Shown here piece by piece: positions 33,180 through 40,900 of a stretch of 64,000 nucleotides of DNA. Positions within the stretch are counted from its first letter, which is position 1. Every line of letters begins with the position of its first letter. The stretch is from Mycolicibacterium sp. P9-22. Its GTDB lineage: Bacteria; Actinomycetota; Actinomycetes; Mycobacteriales; Mycobacteriaceae. The stretch is taken from contig NZ_NPKP01000018.1 of the NCBI RefSeq assembly GCF_008329585.1, forward strand, positions 1 through 64,000, written 5' to 3'. The notes beneath the pieces were generated by a model, which saw only the letters and a list, made by a program, of their open reading frames with translations, was not told the DNA's origin and searched no databases. Both the position numbers and the translations under genes were made by a program.

Positions 33180-34067
33180 ATGAGGCTGCACGCAATGGTG
33201 TGCGCGGTGTTGCTGGCGATGGGGCTGTGGACGGTGTCGGCCGCGGTCGACACCCCGGCGAAGGCCGACGGCGTCGAGTACCTGATGGTCCCCTCGGCGG
33301 CGATGGGACGCGATATCCCGGTCGCCTTCCAGGCCGGCGGCCCGCACGCGGTCTACCTGCTCGACGCCTTCAACGGCGCCCCCGATGTCAGCAACTGGGT
33401 GACCGCGGGCAACGCGATGAACACCCTGGCCGGCTCCGGTGTCTCGGTGGCGGCCCCAGCCGGTGGGGCATGGAGCCTCTACACCAACTGGGAGCAGGAC
33501 GGCAGCAAGCAGTGGGAGACCTTCCTGGCAACCGAGTTGCCGAACTGGCTGGCGGCGAACAAGGGCCTCGCTCCGGGCGGGCACGGCGTCGTCGGTGCGT
33601 CCCAGGGCGGAACCGGCGCGCTGATGCTGGCCACCTTCCATCCCGACCGGTTCCGGTACGCGGGTTCGCTGTCGGGTTTCCTGACCCCCTCGCGCACCTA
33701 CGAGAACGGTGCGATCACCGCGGGCATGGCGCAGTTCGGTGGGGTCGACACGCACAACATGTGGGGCCCGGTGCAGTTCGGCCGCTGGAAGTGGCATGAC
33801 CCCGATGTGCACGCACAGTTGCTGGTGGACAACAACACCCGGCTGTGGATCTTCAGCCCGCAGACCACCACCTGCAGCGACGTCCCGGCGATGATCAACG
33901 ACTGCGCTCAGGCCCAGGGCAGCAACCGCACGTTCTACTCGCACTACCGCTCCATCGGCGGCCGAAACGGGCACTTCGACTTCCCGACCGGTGGTCAGCA
34001 CGACTGGGGTAGCTGGTCGGCCCAACTGGGTGCGCTGCGCGGCGACCTGGCCGCCGCCATCGCCTGA
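33180..34067 (+). CDS. fbpD: MPT51/MPB51-type antigen 85 homologue
   Basis: A 295-residue secreted Ag85-family protein with signal peptide MRLHAMVCAVLLAMGLWTVSA. Mature sequence after ~residue 30 includes VEYLMVPSAAMGRDIPVAFQAGG. The nucleophile-elbow position reads VGASQGGTG, with Ser141 inside, instead of the VGLSMAG of active mycolyltransferases, and the late His lies in QHDWGSW. MPT51 is regarded as a non-catalytic surface protein that binds fibronectin. The deviating elbow agrees, although Ser and His are still present here. ATG at 33180 has GAGGTGG eight bases upstream, better than the GTG at 33114. Confidence 0.9.
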   Translation: MRLHAMVCAVLLAMGLWTVSAAVDTPAKADGVEYLMVPSAAMGRDIPVAFQAGGPHAVYLLDAFNGAPDVSNWVTAGNAMNTLAGSGVSVAAPAGGAWSLYTNWEQDGSKQWETFLATELPNWLAANKGLAPGGHGVVGASQGGTGALMLATFHPDRFRYAGSLSGFLTPSRTYENGAITAGMAQFGGVDTHNMWGPVQFGRWKWHDPDVHAQLLVDNNTRLWIFSPQTTTCSDVPAMINDCAQAQGSNRTFYSHYRSIGGRNGHFDFPTGGQHDWGSWSAQLGALRGDLAAAIA

Positions 34068-34138
34068 GCGGCTATCGGTGCGATAACGGTCACAGTCACC
34101 TTCGGGGCCGGCCGCCGGGCAGCCGGTAACGTGGAATC

Positions 34139-34669
34139 GTGCAGCACAACCGACCGTGGACCGCGACCCTGGCAAAGTGGTCGGTGGTATCCCGGCCCCG
34201 CGGCCTGAGCGTCGGAACACCGTCGTTGGTGATGCTGACCCCGGTGATGCTGGCGTCGGTCGCCGTGATGACGAGTGGCTGTTCGCTGGGTGACAGCACG
34301 CTGACCACCATCGGTCAGCCCGCCGCGCAGTCCACCGACGCGCGGGCGCAGGGCCTACAGGGCGCCATTCGCGACGACAAGCATGCCGAGGATCATTTCG
34401 CGGCAACCCCGGATCAGCAGGCCTATCTGAAGGCGCTCGCCGACGCGGGGGTGCGGCCCTCCGACGAGCTGATGGCGCTGAGCATCGGCGCCTATGTCTG
34501 CCAGGCCCGCGCGGCCAAACAGTCCGAGCAGGCGGTCTGGGATTTCGTGCTGCCCCTGGTCCGCGATGATGTCGATGATGCGCATGCCGCCTCGGTCACC
34601 CCGGAGGCCGGTGAGGTCAACTCGGCGGCCGCTGACTACATTCGCATCGCAACCGAACGGCTCTGCTAG
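34139..34669 (+). CDS. DUF732-type exported or lipoprotein-like protein
   Basis: A 176-residue protein. A long N-terminal segment leads into a hydrophobic stretch (VMLTPVMLASVAVMTSGCSLGD) that resembles a lipobox but lacks the ideal Leu at -3. The mature part contains QAYLKALADAGVRPSDELMALSIGAYVCQAR, the pattern of DUF732, a small mycobacterial family of secreted helical proteins with a conserved Cys. A second Cys is the last residue. Function unknown. It sits between mpt51 and culp6, a place without an annotated gene in M. tuberculosis as I recall. The start is GTG at 34139. Confidence 0.65.
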   Translation: MQHNRPWTATLAKWSVVSRPRGLSVGTPSLVMLTPVMLASVAVMTSGCSLGDSTLTTIGQPAAQSTDARAQGLQGAIRDDKHAEDHFAATPDQQAYLKALADAGVRPSDELMALSIGAYVCQARAAKQSEQAVWDFVLPLVRDDVDDAHAASVTPEAGEVNSAAADYIRIATERLC

Positions 34670-34716
34670 CCCGACGGCTCACCCGCAGGGCTCACAGGAC
34701 GGAACATCAAGGACTC

Positions 34717-35733
34717 ATGGCGACCAAGAACAGCAGACGTAAACGGCATCGCATTCTCGCCGTGGCCGCGGCCGTGGCGGTCGCGGTGCTGGTGGCGGTG
34801 GTCGTCGCCGGTGTGGTGGTCTTCATGCGTCAGCCCGACACCCCGCCGATCGCCACCCAGCCCGGAGCGCCCACGGATGTGCCGTCGGCCGTGCCCTCGA
34901 CGGGTAAGCCGCGGCCGGAGTCCCAGGACGCGAGCTGCCCGGACGTGCAGCTGGTCTCGATCCCGGGCACCTGGGAATCCTCGCCGCAACTCGACCCGTA
35001 CAACCCGGTGCAGTTCCCGATCGCCTTGCTGCTCAACGTGACCAATCCGCTGCGCGCCGAGTTCGGCACCGACCGGGTGGAGATCTACACGGTTCCCTAT
35101 ACCGCCCAGTTCCACAATCCGTTCTCCGCCGACGGCCAGATGTCCTACAACGACAGTCGCACCGAGGGTTTCAACGCGGCGGTGCGGGCGATGACCGACA
35201 TGAACAACCGGTGCCCGCTGACAAGCTATGTGCTGGTGGGTTTCTCGCAGGGCGCGGTGATCGCCGGTGACATCGCCAGCGATATCGGCAACGGTCGCGG
35301 CCCGGTGGACCAGGATCTGGTGCTCGGTGCCATGTTGATCGCCGACGGCCGCAGGCAGGACGGCGTCGGACAGAACCTCAGCCCCAACCCGCCAGGGCAG
35401 GGCGCCGAGGTCACCCTGCACGAGCTGCCGATGCTCTCGGCGCTGGGTCTGTCGATGACGGGGCCCCGGGACGGCGGGTTCGGCGCGCTCGATGACCGCA
35501 CCTACCAGATCTGTGGTTCCGGCGATCTGATCTGCGCCGCCCCCGAGTCGGCGTTCTCGGTCGGCAACCTGCCCGCCACTCTGGAAACCCTGCTGGGCAG
35601 CACGAAGGGCCCCGTGCATGCGCTGTACAACACCCCGCAGTTCTGGACGCTGGACGGCAAGACGACCACCCAGTGGACGCTGGACTGGGCGCGCAACCTG
35701 CTGCAGAACGCGCCGCACCCCAAGCACAGCTGA
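34717..35733 (+). CDS. culp6: Cutinase-like esterase / phospholipase
   Basis: A 338-residue cutinase-like protein equivalent to Rv3802c (336 residues), an essential phospholipase/thioesterase of mycobacteria linked to mycolic-acid metabolism. One N-terminal membrane helix (about residues 14-36) anchors it, followed by a Pro/Ser linker. The alpha/beta-hydrolase nucleophile Ser177 lies in VGFSQGAV. The later QICGSGDLICAAPESAF region supplies the Asp, with Cys residues that could pair, and the final HALYN holds the His. It acts in the periplasm or cell wall. Confidence 0.92.
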   Translation: MATKNSRRKRHRILAVAAAVAVAVLVAVVVAGVVVFMRQPDTPPIATQPGAPTDVPSAVPSTGKPRPESQDASCPDVQLVSIPGTWESSPQLDPYNPVQFPIALLLNVTNPLRAEFGTDRVEIYTVPYTAQFHNPFSADGQMSYNDSRTEGFNAAVRAMTDMNNRCPLTSYVLVGFSQGAVIAGDIASDIGNGRGPVDQDLVLGAMLIADGRRQDGVGQNLSPNPPGQGAEVTLHELPMLSALGLSMTGPRDGGFGALDDRTYQICGSGDLICAAPESAFSVGNLPATLETLLGSTKGPVHALYNTPQFWTLDGKTTTQWTLDWARNLLQNAPHPKHS

Positions 35734-35757
35734 CGGCGAGGCGAGGCATTTCCCCGT

Positions 35758-35787
35758 CGAGTCGCTCGCCCCGGGCAAAGCGACTCG
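35758..35787 (+). terminator. Nested hairpin between culp6 and fadD32
   Basis: CGAGTCGCT (35758-35766) pairs perfectly with AGCGACTCG (35779-35787), and the loop itself contains GCCC-c-GGGC. It lies 24 bp after the culp6 stop, so it probably ends that transcript. The left part (CCCCGTCGAGTCGCTCGCC, from 35752) is a variant of the dispersed CCCCGTCGCTTCGCTCGCC repeat. Confidence 0.7.
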
Positions 35788-35953
35788 CCGGTAACCAGAT
35801 TTGGCCTGCGGGAATCGGTCACCTAACATTAAGAGAAAACTAAGAGTGATGAGCGGTCGGCCAGTGGTTGTCCAGGGGCTGTGACCCGCGTGCCCGGTAC
35901 GATTCCGGGTGCTCGCGCCGACCGTGCGAAGTGTGCTGTGACAGGAGAAGTTG

Positions 35954-37843
35954 ATGCCGTTCCATAACCCGTTCATCAAGAACGGACAGATCAAGTTTCC
36001 GGACGGCGCCAGCATCGTCTCTCACGTCGAGCGCTGGGCCAAGGTCCGCGGGGACAAGCTCGCCTACCGCTTCCTCGACTATTCGACCGAGCGTGACGGC
36101 GTCGCCTGTGAGATGACCTGGTCGCAGTTCAGCGCCCGCAACCGCGCGGTCGCGGCGCGCCTGCAACAGGTCACCGAGGTCGGCGACCGCGTCGCCATCC
36201 TCTGCCCGCAGAACCTGGACTACCTGGTTGCCATGTACGGCGCCATCTACGCCGGCCGCATCGCGGTTCCGTTGTTCGACCCGTCCGAGCCCGGCCATGT
36301 CGGACGGCTGCACGCCGTGCTGGACAACTGCCAGCCGTCGGCCATCCTGACCACCACCTCGGCGGCCGAGGGTGTGCGCAAGTTCTTCCGCAGCCGTCCG
36401 GCCAACCAGCGCCCACGCGTTATCGCCGTGGACGCCGTCCCGGCCGAGGTCGCCAGCACCTGGGAACCGATGGAAGTCAGCATCGAAACGGTCGCCTACC
36501 TGCAGTACACCTCGGGCTCGACGCGTATCCCCACCGGCGTGCAGATCACCCACCTCAACCTGGCCACCAATATCGTGCAGATCATCGAAGCGCTGGAAGC
36601 CGAAGAGGGCGACCGTGGTCTGTCCTGGCTGCCCTTCTTCCACGACATGGGTCTGATCACCGCGCTGCTGTCCCCGATGATCGGGCACAACTTCACCTTC
36701 ATGACACCGGCCGCCTTCGTGCGCAGGCCCAGCCGCTGGATCCGGGAGATGGCCCGCAAGCCCGATGACACCGGCGGTGTCATCTCGGTGGCGCCGAACT
36801 TCGCCTTCGACCACGCCGCCGCGCGCGGTCTGCCCAAGGACGGCGAGCCGCCGCTGGACCTGTCCAATGTCAAGGCGGTCCTCAACGGCAGCGAGCCCAT
36901 CTCGGCGGCGACCGTGCGCCGCTTCAACGAGGCCTTCGGGCCCTACGGGTTCCAGCCCAAGGCCATCAAGCCGTCCTACGGACTGGCCGAGGCGACGCTG
37001 TTCGTGTCGACCACCCCGGCCTCCGAAGAGCCCAAGATCATCTACGTCGACCGCGATGCGCTGAACAGCAACCGCATCGTCGAGGTCGACGCCGACTCGC
37101 AGTCCGCCGTCGCGCAGGCCTCCGCGGGCAAGGTCGGGGTCTCGGAATGGGCTGTGATCGTCGACGCCGAGTCCGCCACCGAACTGCCCGACGGCCAGAT
37201 CGGTGAGATCTGGATCAGCGGGCCCAACATGGGCACCGGCTACTGGGGCAAGGACGAAGAAACCCGCGAGACCTTCCAGAACATCCTGAAATCGCGCACC
37301 AGCCCCACGCATGCCGAGGGCGCTGCCGACGACGCGACCTGGGTGCGTACCGGTGACTACGGCGCCTTCCACGACGGTGATCTCTACATCACCGGCCGCG
37401 TCAAGGACCTGGTCATCATCGACGGCCGTAACCACTACCCGCAGGATCTGGAGTACTCCGCGCAGGAGGCCTCCAAGGCACTGCGCACCGGGTTCGTCGC
37501 GGCCTTCTCGGTACCGGCCAACCAGCTGCCCGCCGAGGTCTTCGACGACACCCACGCCGGGCTGAAGTTCGACGCCGAGGACACCTCCGAGCAGCTGGTC
37601 ATCGTCGCCGAGCGGGCCGCCGGTGCGCACAAGCTGGAACTGGCCCCGATCGTCGATGACATCCGGGCCGCCATCGCGGTACGCCACGGTGTCACCGTCC
37701 GCGACGTGCTGCTCACCTCGGCGGGCGCCATCCCGCGTACCTCCAGCGGCAAGATCGGCCGGCGTGCCTGCCGCGCCGGCTACCTGGACGGCAGCCTGCG
37801 CAACGGCAAGATCGCCAACGACTTCCCCGATGAGACCGACTGA
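35954..37843 (+). CDS. fadD32: Long-chain fatty-acyl-AMP ligase FadD32
   Basis: A 629-residue fatty-acyl-AMP ligase that activates meromycolic acids and loads them on the N-terminal carrier domain of Pks13. The nucleotide-binding P-loop is YLQYTSGSTRIPTGVQITH. LSWLPFFHDMG and NGSEPISAATVRRF mark the substrate pocket, and TGDYGAFHDGDLYITGRVKDLVIIDGRNHYPQD is the adenylate hinge. The FAAL-type insertion after that region fits AMP-ligase activity. ATG at 35954 has AGGAG upstream. It begins the fadD32-pks13-accD4 unit and is preceded by a possible promoter near 35825-35850 (AT-rich). Confidence 0.97.
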   Translation: MPFHNPFIKNGQIKFPDGASIVSHVERWAKVRGDKLAYRFLDYSTERDGVACEMTWSQFSARNRAVAARLQQVTEVGDRVAILCPQNLDYLVAMYGAIYAGRIAVPLFDPSEPGHVGRLHAVLDNCQPSAILTTTSAAEGVRKFFRSRPANQRPRVIAVDAVPAEVASTWEPMEVSIETVAYLQYTSGSTRIPTGVQITHLNLATNIVQIIEALEAEEGDRGLSWLPFFHDMGLITALLSPMIGHNFTFMTPAAFVRRPSRWIREMARKPDDTGGVISVAPNFAFDHAAARGLPKDGEPPLDLSNVKAVLNGSEPISAATVRRFNEAFGPYGFQPKAIKPSYGLAEATLFVSTTPASEEPKIIYVDRDALNSNRIVEVDADSQSAVAQASAGKVGVSEWAVIVDAESATELPDGQIGEIWISGPNMGTGYWGKDEETRETFQNILKSRTSPTHAEGAADDATWVRTGDYGAFHDGDLYITGRVKDLVIIDGRNHYPQDLEYSAQEASKALRTGFVAAFSVPANQLPAEVFDDTHAGLKFDAEDTSEQLVIVAERAAGAHKLELAPIVDDIRAAIAVRHGVTVRDVLLTSAGAIPRTSSGKIGRRACRAGYLDGSLRNGKIANDFPDETD

Positions 37844-37903
37844 GACCGACCATTTTCCGGCCGCGTTACCGAGGCCGCACGGCGGCGAAAGTGAACAGTG
37901 GAC

Positions 37904-40900
37904 ATGACTGAAGCACAAGATAATTCACCCGCCGTACGGGGCGACATCACGGTCAACGAGATGCGCGAGTGGTTGCGCAACTGGATCGCCAACGCGACCG
38001 GTCAGTCGGCCGACAACATCAACGAGTCGGCGCCGGTGGTCGAGCTGGGGCTGTCCTCGCGCGACGCGGTGGCCATGGCCAGCGATATCGAGGACCTGAC
38101 CGGTGTCACCCTGACCGCGACGGTCGTGTTCCGTAACCCGACCATCGAGTCGCTGGCCACCGTCATCGTCGAGGGCGAGCCCGAGCCCGTGCTCGACGCC
38201 GACGAGGACTGGACCCGCGAACCCGGTGTCGACGACATCGCCATCGTCGGTCTGGCCACCCGGTTCCCCGGCGATATGAACAGCGCCGACGAGATGTGGG
38301 CCGCTCTGCTCGAGGGCCGCGACGCCAGCTCGGATCTGCCCGAGGGCCGCTGGTCGGAATTCCTCGGCGAGCCCCGCATCGCCGAGCGGGTCGCCAAGGC
38401 GCACACCCGGGGCGGGTACCTCTCCGATATCAAGGGTTTCGACTCCGAGTTCTTCGCGCTGTCGAAGATGGAGGCCGACAACCTCGACCCGCAGCAGCGG
38501 ATGGCGCTGGAGCTGACCTGGGAAGCACTTGAGCACGCCCGCATCCCGGCATCGAGCCTCCGCGGCGGCGATGTCGGTGTGTACGTGGGCAGTTCGAACA
38601 ACGACTACATGTTCCTGGCCGTCGCCGACCCCACCACCGCGCACCCGTACGCCATCACCGGCACCACCAGCTCCATCATCGCCAACCGGGTGTCCTACTT
38701 CTTCGACTTCCGCGGACCGTCCGAGTCCATCGACACCGCCTGCTCCAGCTCGCTGGTCGCCACCCATCAGGGTGTGCGCGCGCTGCGCTCCGGTGAGATC
38801 GACGTGGCCATCGTCGGTGGTGTGAACGCCATGGTGACCCCGATCGTCACGATCGGTTTCGACGAGGTGGGCGGGGTGCTCGCCCCGGACGGCCGGTGCA
38901 AGTCGTTCTCCTCGGACGCCAACGGCTACGCCCGGTCCGAGGGCGGCGGCATGCTGGTGCTCAAGCGGGTCGCCGATGCCCGGCGCGACGGTGACGAGAT
39001 CATCGCCGTCATCGCCGGCAGCGCGGTCAACCACGACGGCCGTTCCAACGGCATGCTCGCGCCCAACCCGGACGCCCAGGCCGCGGTGCTGCGCAAGGCC
39101 TACAAGGACGCCGGGATCAACCCGCGCGATGTCGACTACGTCGAGGCGCACGGCACCGGCACCATCCTCGGTGACCCGATCGAGGCCGACGCGCTCGGCC
39201 GGGTGATCGGCCTGGGCCGCCCCGATGACAAGCCGGCCCTGCTCGGTGCGGTGAAATCCAATGTGGGACACCTCGAGTCGGCGGCCGGTGCAGCCAGCCT
39301 CGCGAAGATGGCACTGTCCCTGCAGCACGACAAGCTGCCGCCGTCGATCAACTACGCCGGGCCCAACCCGTATATCGATTTCGACAAGGAACACCTGAAG
39401 GTCAACGACACCGTCACCGACTGGCCCCGCTACAGCGGTCACGCCATCGCCGGGGTGTCGGGCTTCGGTTTCGGCGGTGCCAACGCCCACCTGGTGCTGC
39501 GTGAGGTGCTGGCCGCCGACCTTGTCGAGCCCGAACCGGAAGCGCCTGTCGCCGAGGACAAGCCGGCTGCCGACGCGGTGGCCGTCGGTGGGGTGCGGAT
39601 GGACGAGTACGGCGAGTTCGTCACCGACGAGCCCGAGTACCCGAGCTACGACGAGGGCAACTACGAGTTGCCCGGCTTGACCGACGAGGCCAAGCGGCTG
39701 CTCGAAGTCGCCCGCGAGGAGCTTGCATCCCAGGAACAACCGGCACCCGTTGTGCCGCTGTTCGTCTCCGGGTTCCTGACCTCCCGCAAGCGGACCGCCG
39801 CCGCGGAACTCGCCGACTGGATCGACAGTGCGGCGGGGCGCGCCTCGTCGCTGGAGTCCATCGGCCGGTCGCTGTCGCGGCGCAACCACGGCCGCTCCCG
39901 CGCCGTGGTGCTGGCCCACGACCACGATGAGGCCGTCAAGGGGTTGCGCGCCCTCGCCGACGGCAAGCCCAGCCCGCTGGTGCTGGCCGCCGACGGCCCG
40001 GTCACCAACGGACCGGTATGGGTGCTCGCCGGTTTCGGTGCCCAGCACCGCAAGATGGGCAAGAGCCTGTACCTGCGCAACGAGACCTTCGCGGAGTGGA
40101 TCAACAAGGTCGACGCCCACGTGCAGGACGAGCGTGGCTACTCCGTCGTCGAACTCATCCTGGACGACTCGCAGGACTACGGCATCGAGACCACCCAGAC
40201 CGTGATCTTCGCCATCCAGGTCGCCCTCGGGGAGATGCTCAAGGCGCACGGCGCCAAACCCGGTGCGCTGGTGGGACAGTCGCTCGGCGAGGCCGCCGCG
40301 GCGTACTTCTCGGGCGGTCTGTCGCTGGAGGACGCCACCCGCACCATCTGCTCGCGCGCCCACCTGATGGGTGAGGGCGAGGCCATGCTCTTCGGTGAGT
40401 ACATCCGGTTGATGGCACTGGTCGAGTACTCGACCGACGAGATCAAGACGGTGTTCTCCGACTTCCCGGATCTCGAGGTGTGCGTCTACGCCGCACCGAC
40501 CCAGACGGTCATCGGCGGCCCGCCGGAGCAGGTCGACGCGATCATCGCGCGCGCCGAATCCGAGGGCAAGTTCGCCCGTAAGTTCCAGACCAAGGGCGCC
40601 AGCCACACCCAGCAGATGGATCCGCTGCTCGGTGAACTCGCCGCCGAGATCCAGGGCATCGAAGCACGTCCGACGAAGGTCCCGTACTACTCGACGGTGC
40701 ACGAGGGCCAGCTGGTCCGCGTCGGCGCGGACCCGATCCACGATGTGGACTACTGGAAGAAGGGCCTGCGGCACAGCGTCTACTTCACCCAGGGCATCCG
40801 CAACGCCGTGGACAACGGGCACACCACCTTCCTGGAGCTGGCGCCGAACCCGGTGGCGCTCATGCAGGTCGGGCTGACGACGGCGTCGGCTGGTCTGCAT

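Noticed and set aside
35840..37918. 692-codon minus-strand frame opposite fadD32
   Set aside because: Low-complexity composition and no motif; fadD32 on the other strand is certain.
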